Origin: Teichococcus oryzae | GTDB taxonomy: Bacteria; Pseudomonadota; Alphaproteobacteria; Acetobacterales; Acetobacteraceae | Assembly: GCF_008386565.1 (NCBI RefSeq) | Contig: NZ_VUKA01000011.1 | Span: 1-64,000, forward strand | Direction of reading: 5' to 3' | DNA: 64,000 nucleotides | Part shown: positions 1 to 9,132 of the stretch, one piece after another | Layout: every line of letters starts with the position of its first letter | How positions within the stretch are numbered: the first letter of the stretch is position 1 | Program-made: the position numbers and the translations under genes | Notes under the pieces: model-generated | Told to the model about the DNA's origin: nothing | Seen by the model: only the letters and a program-made list of their open reading frames with translations | Database searches by the model: none

Positions 1-367
1 CATGGGCACCGAGGAGCGTGACATCATTGCTCCGGCCATCGCCGCTCTCCGCCAGGAAGGCATCGATGCCCGCGGCCCCTTCCCCGCCGACACGCTGTTC
101 ACGCCCCATGCCCGCCAAGGCTACGACGTCGCCCTCGGCATGTATCACGACCAGGCCCTGATCCCGGTGAAGACGCTGGACATGGCCGGCGGCGTCAACG
201 TCACCCTGGGCCTTTCGCTGGTTCGCACCAGCCCCGACCATGGCACCGCGCTCGACATCGCCGGGCAGGGCCGGGCCGATCCCGGCAGCCTCGTCGCCGC
301 GCTGCGGCTCGCCGCCACCCTTGCCGCGCACCGGCGGCACCACCAAGCCCGCCAGGAGCCGCCATGA
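1..367 (+). CDS. pdxA: 4-hydroxythreonine-4-phosphate dehydrogenase, C-terminal part
   Basis: This is the last ~122 codons of PdxA; the gene begins upstream of the window. PdxA oxidises 4-phosphohydroxy-L-threonine in the DXP-dependent pyridoxal phosphate pathway. The fragment starts inside the conserved GHxGTEE block and carries MYHDQAL, whose His is a metal ligand in the family, then GVNVTLGL and [14 protein letters not shown], which follow the E. coli PdxA order. The ATG at position 2 is internal, not a start. The stop overlaps the pdxJ start by four bases (ATGA), so the two B6 genes are translationally coupled. The related PdxA2 subfamily acts on four-carbon acid phosphates and cannot be excluded from this part alone, but pairing with pdxJ favours true PdxA. 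Confidence 0.93.
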   Translation, partial: MGTEERDIIAPAIAALRQEGIDARGPFPADTLFTPHARQGYDVALGMYHDQALIPVKTLDMAGGVNVTLGLSLVRTSPDHGTALDIAGQGRADPGSLVAALRLAATLAAHRRHHQARQEPP

Positions 368-1110
368 CCCCGCCCCCGATGCGCCTTTCGGTCAATGTCG
401 ATCACGTCGCCACCCTGCGCAACGCGCGCGGCGGCCATTTTCCGGACCCGCTTGAGGCGGCGCGGCTTTGCCTGCGATCGGGCGCCGACGGGATCACGGT
501 GCATCTCCGGGAAGACCGGCGGCATATCCGTGATGCCGATGTCCGGCGCATGGCCGCCGAACCCGGGCTGCGCCTGAACTTCGAGATGGCGGCCACGGAG
601 GAGATGGTGGGCATCGCCACCTCCCTGCGGCCCGCCGCCTGCTGCCTGGTGCCCGAGAAGCGGGCGGAACTGACCACCGAAGGGGGCCTCGACGTCCGCG
701 GCGCCGGGCCGCATCTGCGCGATGCGATCGCCCGGCTGGCTGCCGCCGGCATCGAGGTCTCGGTCTTCGTGGAGCCGGACCCGGCGCAGATCGAGGCTGC
801 CGCCGCGCTGGGTGCCCACGCCGTCGAGTTGCACACCGGCGGCTTCGCCGATGCCCTACCGGAGATGCGCCCCCCCCTGCTCGCGCGGCTGCGGGATGCG
901 GCGGGGGCCGCGGCTTCCGCGCGCCTTGCCTGCCATGCCGGGCATGGCCTCGACTTCACCACGGTGCAGGACATCGCGGCCCTGCCGCAGGTGGTGGAGG
1001 TCAGCATCGGCCACTTCCTGATCAGCCAGGCGGTTTTCGAGGGCCTGCCCGCCACGCTCAGGCGGATGCGCGAGGCCATTCAGGCCGGAAGGGCGAGTAT
1101 TTCGGTCTGA
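364..1110 (+). CDS. pdxJ: Pyridoxine 5'-phosphate synthase
   Basis: PdxJ condenses 1-deoxyxylulose 5-phosphate with 3-amino-2-oxopropyl phosphate, the product of PdxA, to give pyridoxine 5'-phosphate in the cytoplasm. The 248-residue length is normal for this TIM-barrel enzyme. Visible signatures are [13 protein letters not shown] near the N-terminus, [42 protein letters not shown] and the C-terminal VSIGHFLI phosphate-binding stretch. The ATG overlaps the pdxA stop by four bases. No strong terminator is visible in the 166 bases before the next gene, only a weak six-base inverted repeat just after the stop. Confidence 0.96.
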   Translation: MTPPPMRLSVNVDHVATLRNARGGHFPDPLEAARLCLRSGADGITVHLREDRRHIRDADVRRMAAEPGLRLNFEMAATEEMVGIATSLRPAACCLVPEKRAELTTEGGLDVRGAGPHLRDAIARLAAAGIEVSVFVEPDPAQIEAAAALGAHAVELHTGGFADALPEMRPPLLARLRDAAGAAASARLACHAGHGLDFTTVQDIAALPQVVEVSIGHFLISQAVFEGLPATLRRMREAIQAGRASISV

Positions 1111-1276
1111 TCGCTCTCTTAACGATCACGACCTGGAGAACAACAACCATTACGGGTGGCTCATCGGGGATGCTTCGGTCAGACAGATTGGAAGCATTCC
1201 GCTGGCTCGAAACTGCGCGGGGAGGCTGACGACACAGGCGGTTCTTGCCCGGCTGTGTGGATATGAGGAGGCGTGT

Positions 1277-3403
1277 TTGGCGCAGATCCCCGATCCCCGC
1301 GCAAAAACAGTCCGGGCAGGTCGTGGTTGGAGGGCTCTGCCCGGCAGGTGGCAGGCCTGGTTCCGGCGCTGGCGGCGGCGGGAGGATGCTCCCCTGGCTG
1401 TTCACCTTGCCCTGCTATGCACCGCGCTCCTGTTGCCGATCCTGCTGCTATCGGCCGCCCTGACCCTTGCTTATGTGGAGGCGCGGCGGGAAGCGCTGCA
1501 GGACCTTGCCCTGCAGCATGCTCGAAGCATCCTGCGGTCCGTGGACCAGGAAATCGGTGGCCGTTCCACGATGCTGCAGCTGCTGGCCGCCATGTCCCTG
1601 ATCCAGGACCTGAAGCCGGCCGATTTCACAAGCCTGATCCGGCAGGCGGAGACGCATCTCAAGGGCCAGATCACATTGCAGCGCGCGCAGGGCGCCGAGC
1701 CGGCTCCCGCTGTTTCCGTTCTGTCCGGCCCCGCTCAGCCGGAAGATCGCGGGCAGGCTCCGTTGTTGCGGCTTACCTTGCCGGTGGCCGGGAACGGCAT
1801 GGCGGCGCAGTTGCTGAGCCTGACCATGAGCCCCCAGGTGCTTCAGCGCAGCCTGCTGGATGCCGGCCTTCCCGAAGGCTGGACCGCGGTGGTGATCGAC
1901 GACAACCGCCAGGTCATCGCCTTGTCCGGGCCGGCCGACACCTTGCTGGAGCGGCAGCTGTCGGAAGTGGCCCGGCAGGCCGATGCCGCTTCCGCCAGCT
2001 TCTGGAAAACGCTCGGCAGCGCGGGGGAGGAGGTGGCCCTGGCCCATGCGCGCTCCCCTGCCTCCGGCCTGGGGGTCGGCATTATGGTGCCGAGCCGAGT
2101 GGCCGAGGCACCCTTGCGGCGGTCCCTGCTGGGCTTCGGCATCGGTTCCACGCTGGTGGTGGCGCTGGTAATCGGCCTCGCCTTTCTTTTCACGCGGCGG
2201 ATCGCCCACTCCGTGCGGCAGGCCGCCCTGGCGGCACGGCGGCTGGGCCAGGGAGAAAGCCTGCCGCCTCTCGCGACGCCGGTGCGGGAATTGTCGGCGG
2301 TGAGCGCCGCCCTGTCCGAGGCGGGACGCAGGATGCAGGCCCGCGCCCGCGAATTGGCCGACAGCGAGGCGCAGCTGAGCCGTGCCGTGAGCGCCGCGCG
2401 CATGGCGACCTGGGAATGGGATTGCGGAACGGATCGCCTGAGTGGCTCGCCGGAGCGGGAAAACCTGTACAACGCGGCAAGGGGGAGCCTCCGTACCTTT
2501 GGCGCGGTGATGAATGTCATCCTGCCGGAAGACCGCATCCAGGTGCGCGCGGCCATGGAAGCCGCGCTCGATCCCTGCGGGCCCGGCCTCTATGAGGCCC
2601 AGTTCCGGGTGTTGGACCCGGCTGGCGGTGAGCGCTGGCTGCAAAGCCAGGGGGCCGTGGTGCGCCGCGGCCCGGACGGCAGCGCGTCGAGGCTGAGCGG
2701 TGTGGTGATGGATGTCACCCAGGCACAGCACGCCGCGGAGCGCGAGCGGCGCCTGACGCGGGAGGTCGATCACCGCGCCCGCAACATCCTGACGGTCGTT
2801 CAGTCGGTGCTGCGCCTGAGCCGCAATGAAGATTCGGAAGCCTTCCTCGCCGCGGTGAAGGGACGGGTGGATGTGCTGGCGCGGGCACACACGCTGTTGT
2901 CGCGCAACCGCTGGAACGGCGCTGACCTGCATGAGCTGGTGGCCGAAACCCTTGGGCCGCACGGAATCGCCGGCTTGGTCACGCTGCAAGGTCCGCCAAT
3001 GGCCCTCGCCATGGCCGCGGTGCAGCCTTTGGCCCAGGTGCTGCACGAGATCGCGGACAATGCCCGCCGGCACGGCGCCCTGTCCGGCCCGGACGGCCAT
3101 GCCAGCCTGCTGTGGCGGCGGGACGGCAGCGGCCTGTCGCTGCTGTGGCGCGAAAGTGCCGGTCCTGGAGTGGATGCCCCGCCCCGCCCGGGTTTCGGCC
3201 TTCGCGTGGTGGAGAACACCGTGCGCTGGCAGCTGGCGGGCACGGTGGAGCTGCGATGGGGAGCGGACGGCCTGTGCTGCTCGATCCGGCTGCCGGAGCG
3301 GATGCTGCGGAACGGCAAGGCCTGCGCCGCCCCGGAGCCGGTCTGGCCGCTACCCACCCTGCCGGCCCGGATGGCAGGGCCCGAGCCTTGCCAAAGTCCC
3401 TGA
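1277..3403 (+). CDS. Membrane-bound HWE-family sensor histidine kinase
   Basis: A 708-residue sensor kinase. TTG is chosen as start because AGGAGG lies five bases upstream and no in-frame ATG precedes the first membrane helix. Layout: basic N-terminal tail, membrane helix at about residues 43-66, a periplasmic sensor of about 215 residues without a recognised fold, second helix at about 283-303, HAMP-like linker, coiled coil, PAS domain (ATWEWDCGTDRL to VVMDVT), then the kinase core. The phosphoacceptor stretch REVDHRARNILTVVQSV near residue 497 is the HWE/HisKA_2 type, common in alphaproteobacterial light and general-stress signalling. No response regulator is adjacent, so the partner is unknown. 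The last ~30 residues are a low-complexity tail. Confidence 0.9.
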   Translation: MAQIPDPRAKTVRAGRGWRALPGRWQAWFRRWRRREDAPLAVHLALLCTALLLPILLLSAALTLAYVEARREALQDLALQHARSILRSVDQEIGGRSTMLQLLAAMSLIQDLKPADFTSLIRQAETHLKGQITLQRAQGAEPAPAVSVLSGPAQPEDRGQAPLLRLTLPVAGNGMAAQLLSLTMSPQVLQRSLLDAGLPEGWTAVVIDDNRQVIALSGPADTLLERQLSEVARQADAASASFWKTLGSAGEEVALAHARSPASGLGVGIMVPSRVAEAPLRRSLLGFGIGSTLVVALVIGLAFLFTRRIAHSVRQAALAARRLGQGESLPPLATPVRELSAVSAALSEAGRRMQARARELADSEAQLSRAVSAARMATWEWDCGTDRLSGSPERENLYNAARGSLRTFGAVMNVILPEDRIQVRAAMEAALDPCGPGLYEAQFRVLDPAGGERWLQSQGAVVRRGPDGSASRLSGVVMDVTQAQHAAERERRLTREVDHRARNILTVVQSVLRLSRNEDSEAFLAAVKGRVDVLARAHTLLSRNRWNGADLHELVAETLGPHGIAGLVTLQGPPMALAMAAVQPLAQVLHEIADNARRHGALSGPDGHASLLWRRDGSGLSLLWRESAGPGVDAPPRPGFGLRVVENTVRWQLAGTVELRWGADGLCCSIRLPERMLRNGKACAAPEPVWPLPTLPARMAGPEPCQSP

Positions 3404-3478
3404 TGGCCTGAATCCGAGGCTCCTCAGCCTCCAGAATCAGGCCATGCCGCTTTTCTCAGGGGCCTGCTGATGCGCGCG

Positions 3479-4423
3479 TCAGAGCGGCTTCAGATCGCGC
3501 TCGATTTCCGCCCGCTTCGGCTCCAGGAAAGGCGGCAAGGCGAGGCGTTCGCCAAGGCTTTCCTGGGGCTCGTCAGCCGCGAAGCCGGGTCCGTCCGTCG
3601 CGATCTCGAACAGGATGCCGCCGGGCTCCCGCACATAAAGGGAGCGGAAGTAGTAGCGGTCCACGGGGCCGCTGGACCGCAGGCGGAACTGGTTGAAGCG
3701 GTCCACCCAGGCGCCATAGGCCTCATCCGGGATGCGGAAGGCGACGTGATGCACGCTGCCCGCGCCAGGGCGGTGGGGCGGCAGATGTGGCTCGACACGC
3801 ACATGCAACTCGGCCGCCGGGCCGCCCTCGCCCATCTCATAGACCTGCACCTGGACGGGCTTGGCATCGTCCGTTTCGTAGCGGCGGCCGCGCCGCATCG
3901 CCATGACCTCCGTGGCGAAGGCATCGGTGCGGCGAAGATCCGGCACGCTCATGGTGATCGGGCCGAGGCCGCGGATCTGCATCGCGGGAGGAACCGGGCT
4001 GCGCGTCCAGGCATGCGCCTCGCCGGCACCGCCATCATCCACCAGCGCCAGGCGCTGGCCTTCCGGGTCCTCGAATTCCAGCGTCAGGCGCCCATCCAGC
4101 GTGCGGATCGGCTGGGCTGCGATCTTGTGTTCGGCCAGCCGCGCGGCCCAGTGCTCCAGCGCCTCCCGTCCCGCAACGCGCAGTCCCGTGCGGGTGATGC
4201 TGTGGGTGCCGCGCGTTTCACGCTCCACAGGCCAGTCGAAGAAGGTCAGGTCCGTGCCGGGGCTGCCCTGTCCATCGGCGTAGAACAGATGGTAGGCGCT
4301 GGTATCGTCCTGGTTGACCGTTTTCTTCACCAGCCGCATGCCCAGCGCGCGGGTATAGAAATCGTGATTGCCGCTGGCATTCGCCGTCACGGCGGTCAGG
4401 TGGTGGATTCCATGCAACTGCAT
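3479..4423 (-). CDS. Ring-cleaving dioxygenase of the glyoxalase (VOC) superfamily
   Basis: A 314-residue protein with two VOC modules: [21 protein letters not shown] at the N-terminus and [12 protein letters not shown] near residue 150, followed by [10 protein letters not shown] and [12 protein letters not shown]. The candidate metal ligands are the His of HHLTA, the His of VHHVAF and the Glu of LFEIATD. The family is annotated as ring-cleaving dioxygenase, related to MhqO/MhqA-type proteins that remove hydroquinones and catechols; the true substrate is not known from sequence. It ends 82 bases downstream of wrbA on the same strand and so is probably co-transcribed with it under the divergent LysR regulator. 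An electrophile or quinone detoxification role follows from this context. Confidence 0.88.
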   Translation of the reverse strand: MQLHGIHHLTAVTANASGNHDFYTRALGMRLVKKTVNQDDTSAYHLFYADGQGSPGTDLTFFDWPVERETRGTHSITRTGLRVAGREALEHWAARLAEHKIAAQPIRTLDGRLTLEFEDPEGQRLALVDDGGAGEAHAWTRSPVPPAMQIRGLGPITMSVPDLRRTDAFATEVMAMRRGRRYETDDAKPVQVQVYEMGEGGPAAELHVRVEPHLPPHRPGAGSVHHVAFRIPDEAYGAWVDRFNQFRLRSSGPVDRYYFRSLYVREPGGILFEIATDGPGFAADEPQESLGERLALPPFLEPKRAEIERDLKPL

Positions 4424-4504
4424 CGTGGCCTCCTTGAACTCGTGGGCGCCATGCGGAACCAGGCCGGCGGGGGCCGGGCGCCCGCCCTCCCCCTTTTCCA
4501 GGCT

Positions 4505-5116
4505 TCAGCCGCGACCCTTGACCAGGGCGGCGGTGACCTCGGCCACGTGGCGGCCCTGGAACTTCGCCATCTCCAGCTCATCCGCCGATGGCTGGCGCGA
4601 GCCGTCGCCATTGGCGATGGTGGTGGCGCCATAGGGCGTGCCCCCATTGACCGTGCTGATGTCGCTCAGGCGCTTCTCGGTATAAGGCAGGCCAACGATG
4701 ATCATGCCGAAATGCATGAGGTTGACGATGGTGGAGGTGATGGTTGTCTCCTGCCCGCCATGCTGGCTGGCGGTGGAGGAAAACACCGAGCCGACCTTGC
4801 CCACCAGCTTGTTCTGGAACCACAGCCCACCGGTCTGGTCGAGGAAGCTGGCCATCTGCGAGCTCATGCGGCCATAACGGGTCGGCGTGCCGATGATGAT
4901 GGCATCATATTCCGGCAGTTCCTGCACCGTCGCGACCGGCGCCGCCTGCTCCAGCTTGAAATGAGCCGCCTTGGCGACCTCCAACGGCGCCGTTTCCGGC
5001 ACGCGCTTCACCGCCACCTCGGCACCGGGAACGGAGCGGGCCCCCTCCGCAATGGCGTTGGCCATGGTCTCGATGTGGCCATAGGAGGAGTAATAAAGAA
5101 CAAGGATCTTAGGCAT
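4505..5116 (-). CDS. wrbA: NAD(P)H:quinone oxidoreductase, WrbA type
   Basis: A flavodoxin-fold quinone reductase (type IV) that passes two electrons from NAD(P)H through FMN to quinones, avoiding semiquinone radicals. It begins [20 protein letters not shown], the FMN phosphate-binding loop, and contains [31 protein letters not shown] and [10 protein letters not shown], all hallmarks of WrbA. The start at 5116 gives the usual 203 residues and has AGGAG about eight bases upstream. A longer reading to 5155 would add 13 residues with no counterpart in the family. It is divergent from the LysR gene across a short intergenic region and followed by the VOC dioxygenase. Confidence 0.95.
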   Translation of the reverse strand: MPKILVLYYSSYGHIETMANAIAEGARSVPGAEVAVKRVPETAPLEVAKAAHFKLEQAAPVATVQELPEYDAIIIGTPTRYGRMSSQMASFLDQTGGLWFQNKLVGKVGSVFSSTASQHGGQETTITSTIVNLMHFGMIIVGLPYTEKRLSDISTVNGGTPYGATTIANGDGSRQPSADELEMAKFQGRHVAEVTAALVKGRG

Positions 5117-5210
5117 TCGGAGGCTCCTGGCAAAAAAAGAGAAGGCGTCTGTCACCGTCTAAGTTGCGTTCGGCTACGGTGATCGGCAACGGCTTGCACG
5201 GAAACGGAGC

Positions 5211-5227
5211 GTTCGTTAATCGCGAAC
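5211..5227. promoter_or_regulatory. Possible LysR operator (inverted repeat GTTCG-N7-CGAAC)
   Basis: GTTCG at 5211-5215 pairs with CGAAC at 5223-5227 around a 7-base, AT-rich centre, ending one base before the LysR start codon. LysR regulators often bind dyads of this size between themselves and a divergent target. Its position over the translation start suggests autorepression. The arms are short, so chance is possible. Confidence 0.35.
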
Positions 5228-5228
5228 A

Positions 5229-6179
5229 ATGAGACCAGATCCCGAGGCCCTGGCGACCTTTGTGCAGGTTGTGGACAGCGGCAGCATCACCGGTGCCGCC
5301 GCCCGGCTTGGCCTCGCCAAATCGGCCGTCAGCAAGCGGGTGGCACAGCTGGAGGCGCAGCTGGCCACACGGTTGCTGCACCGCGCGGCGCGCCATGTCT
5401 CCCCCACCGAAAGCGGCACGCTGTTGTATGAGCGTGCCCGGGCCCTGCTGGCACAGCTCGACAGCGTCGCCGACGAGGTGCTGGCCCGTTCAGGAGCCTT
5501 GCAGGGCGTCGTGCGCCTGGCGGCGCCGCTTTCCTTCGGCATCCGCTATCTCGGTCCGGTCATCGCCGACTTCATGCAGCGCTATGAGCGGATGGAGGTG
5601 ACACTGGATTTCGATGACCGGCATGTGGACCTGATGTCCGGCAGCTACGACCTGGCGCTGCGCAGCGGCCGCCTCGGCGATTCAGAGTTGCGTGCCCGCC
5701 GCCTCGGCACCAGCCGCAGGGCGCTGTGCTGCAGCCCGGCCTATGCGGCGCGGCACGGCCTGCCGGACCGGCTGGAAGCGCTGCCCGGGCATTCCTGCCT
5801 TGGCTACACCAACACCACCAGCGGACATCTGTGGCGCTTCGGCCGCACCGGCACGCGCGAGGAGCGTTCACTGTCGCTGCGCGGGCGCCTGGCGGCGAAT
5901 AGCGGCGAGGCTCTGCTGGATGCGGCGCGCGCCGGATTGGGGCTGGTGGTGCTGCCGACCTTTCTGCTGTCCCATGCCGTGCGCGACGGAACGCTGCGCC
6001 CGATCTCCATTCCGGGCTGGGAGCCTGTGCCGGACAGCATCCAGCTGGTCTATCCCCCCACCCCGTCCCTGCCGCTGAAGACACGCGCCCTGATCGAGCA
6101 TCTGGCGGAGCGCATCTCCGAGCCTTTTGCGTGGGACGAGCCCTTCGCCCCTTTCCAGGAGCGGCCAGGGACGCTGTAA
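5229..6179 (+). CDS. LysR-family transcriptional regulator
   Basis: A 316-residue LTTR. The N-terminal winged helix-turn-helix is clear: LATFVQVVDSGSITGAAARL, then AVSKRVAQLEAQLATRLLHR (residues ~8-55). A linker helix and a type 2 periplasmic-binding-fold effector domain follow (VRLAAPLSFGIRYLGPVIAD, DLALRSGRL, AGLGLVVLP). It belongs to the subgroup close to CrgA/AaeR-like regulators, where GVVRLAAPLSFG is typical. It is divergent from wrbA and the VOC dioxygenase, with 112 bases between the starts, and is the likely activator or repressor of that pair. The inducer is probably a quinone or other electrophile, inferred only from the neighbours. Confidence 0.92.
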   Translation: MRPDPEALATFVQVVDSGSITGAAARLGLAKSAVSKRVAQLEAQLATRLLHRAARHVSPTESGTLLYERARALLAQLDSVADEVLARSGALQGVVRLAAPLSFGIRYLGPVIADFMQRYERMEVTLDFDDRHVDLMSGSYDLALRSGRLGDSELRARRLGTSRRALCCSPAYAARHGLPDRLEALPGHSCLGYTNTTSGHLWRFGRTGTREERSLSLRGRLAANSGEALLDAARAGLGLVVLPTFLLSHAVRDGTLRPISIPGWEPVPDSIQLVYPPTPSLPLKTRALIEHLAERISEPFAWDEPFAPFQERPGTL

Positions 6180-6215
6180 CGGCGTCCTCTGAATCCCGCG
6201 CAAAGGAGTTCGCCG

Positions 6216-7163
6216 ATGCCCGAGACGCCGCCCACCCTGGATCCCGAGGTGCTCGCCGCCCAGGCCCGCCTGCGCGAGGCAGGGGTCGCCAATGGCGACA
6301 TCCTGGCGCCGGACCTTTCCGAGGCACGCGCCGCCACGCGCCGCTATCAGGCCTTCCTGAACGAAGGCGGCCCCGAGGTGCCGGTGGTGGAGCACCGCCT
6401 GGACACCACGCCCGCATTGCGCCTGCGGCTCTACCGCCCGCCCGGGGAAGGGCCGCTGCCGGCTTATCTGCACATTCATGGCGGCGGCTTCGCCTTCGGC
6501 GAGCTGGATTCCCTGGACCGCTGGAAACGCGAGATCGCCAGCGAAGCCGGCATCATCGTTGTTGGCCTGGAATACGCCCTGGCGCCGGAGCATCCTTATC
6601 CCGCCGCGATCGAACAGGTGATGGCGGCGCTGCGCTGGCTGCGTGAGGACGCGGCGAGCTTCGGCGTGGATGGCACGCGGCTGGCGGTGGGGGGCGATTC
6701 CGCCGGCGGCAATCTGGCCCTGGGCGCCCTGCTGCGCCTGCGCGACGCCGGCATGCCCATGCCGCGCCTGGGCGCCATCATCTACGGCATGCTGTCGGCG
6801 CGGCACCAGACGTCGTCCCACCAGCAATTCGGCAGCGGCGCCTTTGGCCTTTCCACCGCCAAGCTGGAGCGGTTCTGGAGCCATTACCTTCCCGATGCCG
6901 CGCTGTGGCAGGCGGCGGAGGCGGTGCCGCTGCATGCCGAGCTGTCCGGCCTACCACCCCTGCTGTTGCAGGCGGCGGCGCTCGACCCGCTGCTGGATGA
7001 CAGCCTGGCGCTGGATGAACGGCTGGAGCAGGCCGGAGTGCCGCATGCCCTGACCGTTTATGAAGGCATGCCACATGGCTTCATCGCCCAAACCGCTTTT
7101 CTGTCAAAGGCGCGGGCGGCACGGGTGGAACTGACGGCAGCCCTGCTGCGGGCGCTTCGCTGA
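6216..7163 (+). CDS. Alpha/beta hydrolase, hormone-sensitive lipase family esterase
   Basis: A 315-residue family IV carboxylesterase. The oxyanion motif HIHGGGFAFG lies near residue 86 and the nucleophile elbow GGDSAGG near residue 160. The acid and base appear in AALDPLLDDS and MPHGF towards the C-terminus. No signal peptide is present, so it should be cytoplasmic and act on short-chain esters. ATG has AAAGGAG eight bases upstream. It follows the LysR gene by 36 bases on the same strand and may be co-transcribed with it. A strong hairpin ends the unit. The substrate cannot be told from sequence. Confidence 0.92.
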   Translation: MPETPPTLDPEVLAAQARLREAGVANGDILAPDLSEARAATRRYQAFLNEGGPEVPVVEHRLDTTPALRLRLYRPPGEGPLPAYLHIHGGGFAFGELDSLDRWKREIASEAGIIVVGLEYALAPEHPYPAAIEQVMAALRWLREDAASFGVDGTRLAVGGDSAGGNLALGALLRLRDAGMPMPRLGAIIYGMLSARHQTSSHQQFGSGAFGLSTAKLERFWSHYLPDAALWQAAEAVPLHAELSGLPPLLLQAAALDPLLDDSLALDERLEQAGVPHALTVYEGMPHGFIAQTAFLSKARAARVELTAALLRALR

Positions 7164-7171
7164 AGCATTCC

Positions 7172-7205
7172 GCCTTCCGGGCGGCCGCGCGGCCGCCAGG
7201 AAGGC
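7172..7205. terminator. Bidirectional hairpin between convergent genes
   Basis: Two 17-base arms, 7172-7188 and 7189-7205, pair with one mismatch and almost no loop, built around GCGGCCGC repeated back to back. It lies between the stop of the esterase gene and the stop of the convergent PLP-enzyme gene. No T-run follows on either side. Confidence 0.6.
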
Positions 7206-7215
7206 GCGGGAAGCC

Positions 7216-8400
7216 TCAGGCCAGGGCCTGCTCCAGATCGGCGATCAGGTCGGCCGGATCTTCCAGGCCGACCGAGAAGCGGAACGTCCCCTCCCCCGTC
7301 CAGGCACGATAGGCCTCCGCCTGTGCGCCTTCCAGGTGGAAGGAGGAGCGCAGGATGTCCTCGGCGGGGATGTGGAAGACCAGGCTTTGCGTCTTGCCGA
7401 GCGACACGGCGTAGGTGATCACCTTCAGCCGGCGCGCCAGCTGCCGCGCCAGATCCTTGCTGCCATCGGCGACAAAGGAAACCATGCCGGAGAAGTTCTG
7501 CATCTGGCGCCGCGCCAGATCATGCTGCGGATGGCTGGCGAGCCCGGGCCAGTAGACGCGCCGGATGCGTGGATGCGTTTCCAGATATCGCGCCACCTCC
7601 CCGGCATTGTGCTGATGCAGCGCCATGCGGGCCGGCAGGGTTTCCAGTCCGCGCAGGATCAGCCAGGCGGCAAAGGGATTGATCGCGCCGCCAACATGGA
7701 TCAGCGCTTCCTGGCGCAGCGCGGCAATGGCGGCCGCGCGGCCGATCACCGCGCCGCCCAGCGCATCGCCATGGCCGCAGGCATATTTCGTCAGGGAATG
7801 GATCACCCAGTCCGCGCCCAGCTCCAGGGGCCGCGTGGCGACCGGTGTCGCCATGGTGGAATCGACGGAAAGCTCGGCGCCGCCGCGATGGGCGATCTCG
7901 GCCAGGGCGGCGATGTCGGCCAGGCGCAGGGTCGGGTTGGCCGGGGTTTCCACATGAACAAGCCGAGTTTCGGGCCGCATGGCGGCAGCCACCGCACCTG
8001 GATCGGACATGTCCACCGCGGTGACGCCAACGCCGTAGCGCCGCAGGGTGTCATGCGCGAACTCGGCGATGCCCGCGTAGCAGACATCGCTGACCACGAG
8101 GTGACCGCCGGCGCCAAGCCTGTGCAGCATCAACCCGGATGCCGCCGCCATGCCGCTGGCGAAGGCCAGTCCCGCTTCCCCGCCTTCCAGTGCCGCGAGG
8201 CGCTGTTCCAGCAGCGCCACGGTGGGATTGCCCCAGCGCGTGTAGAAGGGGGGCGCCTCGGCTCCGAGATCCGCCGCCGAGAAGCCGATGGCATCCGGAT
8301 CGGTATGGAAGCTGGTGGCGGCGACCAGGGATGGCGTCAGCGGCGCGCCAGGCCGCCGCTCCGGGGCGGCGGCGTGGATGGCTTGTGTTGCGGGGCGCAT
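7216..8400 (-). CDS. Cys/Met metabolism PLP-dependent enzyme (cystathionine lyase/synthase family)
   Basis: A member of the trans-sulfuration enzyme family (MetB/MetC/MetZ/MegL), fold type I PLP enzymes. Evidence: FYTRWGNPTVALLEQRLAAL, FASGMAA, the strand HVETPANPTL, AELSVDSTMATPV, and the PLP lysine in HSLTKYACGHGDALGG about two-thirds through. The C-terminal SLGKTQSLVFHIP and FRFSVGLEDPADLIADL are typical. The start at 8400 has GAGGAG six bases upstream, better than an ATG 15 bases further out. The specific reaction (gamma-lyase, beta-lyase or gamma-synthase) cannot be assigned, and no other sulfur amino acid gene is adjacent. Confidence 0.9.
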   Translation of the reverse strand: MRPATQAIHAAAPERRPGAPLTPSLVAATSFHTDPDAIGFSAADLGAEAPPFYTRWGNPTVALLEQRLAALEGGEAGLAFASGMAAASGLMLHRLGAGGHLVVSDVCYAGIAEFAHDTLRRYGVGVTAVDMSDPGAVAAAMRPETRLVHVETPANPTLRLADIAALAEIAHRGGAELSVDSTMATPVATRPLELGADWVIHSLTKYACGHGDALGGAVIGRAAAIAALRQEALIHVGGAINPFAAWLILRGLETLPARMALHQHNAGEVARYLETHPRIRRVYWPGLASHPQHDLARRQMQNFSGMVSFVADGSKDLARQLARRLKVITYAVSLGKTQSLVFHIPAEDILRSSFHLEGAQAEAYRAWTGEGTFRFSVGLEDPADLIADLEQALA

Positions 8401-8444
8401 CGTTGCTCCTCTCATTCTTCGGAGAGCCGCTGCACCACGCCGTT

Positions 8445-8912
8445 TCAGCTGCGTGCCGGCTTGCTCCCATGCGAAACGTCGGGCGTGCCGCGGAACAGCG
8501 ACATGTGGGTATGGGTCGCGACCCAGGGCTCGCCGATGGCAGTGCGGGCCAGCGACACGGTGGTGCGGCCCTTGCGGTCAAAGGGCTTGCCATCGGGCGT
8601 GAAGCCCGTCGAGTCCCAGATGGCGAGGCCGACCGCGAAAAGCCGGTCGGGCGATACCAGCGCCTTCACATCGTCCAGGCGGTAGGTAAAGCCGTCAATG
8701 GTGCCCCAAACCTTGCGCCACTGATTCTGTTCCGTGTGCTCGCGGCCATACACGAAGTCGCTGAAGGTGCCGAAGGCCAGGAAATCTTCGGCGAACAGGT
8801 GCCGCGCGGCGGCGAAGTCGACGGCCCGCACATGTTCCGCCAGCTCGCGGAACCAGTCCACGACCTTCTGCTGGTCCGCGGGATCAACGGAAGCTGTGGC
8901 CTTGATGCTCAT
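8445..8912 (-). CDS. NTF2-like (SnoaL-type) domain protein
   Basis: A protein of about 155 residues with the cone-shaped NTF2/SnoaL fold. The N-terminal helix VDWFRELAEHVRAVDFAAARHLFAEDFLAFG is followed by strands such as WRKVWGTIDGFTYRLDDVKAL, RLFAVGLAIWDSTGF, RKGRTTVSLAR and PWVATHTHMSL, the usual pattern of this superfamily. No catalytic residues can be assigned, since the fold serves both enzymes and ligand-binding proteins. The ATG at 8912 is preferred over a GTG one codon upstream, with AGGA seven bases before it. It lies upstream of the PLP-enzyme gene on the same strand with a 44-base gap, so the two may share a transcript. Confidence 0.8.
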   Translation of the reverse strand: MSIKATASVDPADQQKVVDWFRELAEHVRAVDFAAARHLFAEDFLAFGTFSDFVYGREHTEQNQWRKVWGTIDGFTYRLDDVKALVSPDRLFAVGLAIWDSTGFTPDGKPFDRKGRTTVSLARTAIGEPWVATHTHMSLFRGTPDVSHGSKPARS

Positions 8913-9132
8913 CACGGAGTCCTGTGTTCTGGGGGCAAGAAAAGGAATTGCGGCAAATGGCCGCGCTGCACCGGCGGATCATGCACGACGTGCCGCTCAG
9001 GACAAGAATGCCCCGCCATGATCGCCGGCCGGGACATGATGGCGTGTCGTTGAGCGCGCCGTTGACGGCCGACGCCACCATGGCGACAGCGCGTCAGCCC
9101 GCTCGCGGCACGGCCGGGCTCAGTCGTGCTGT

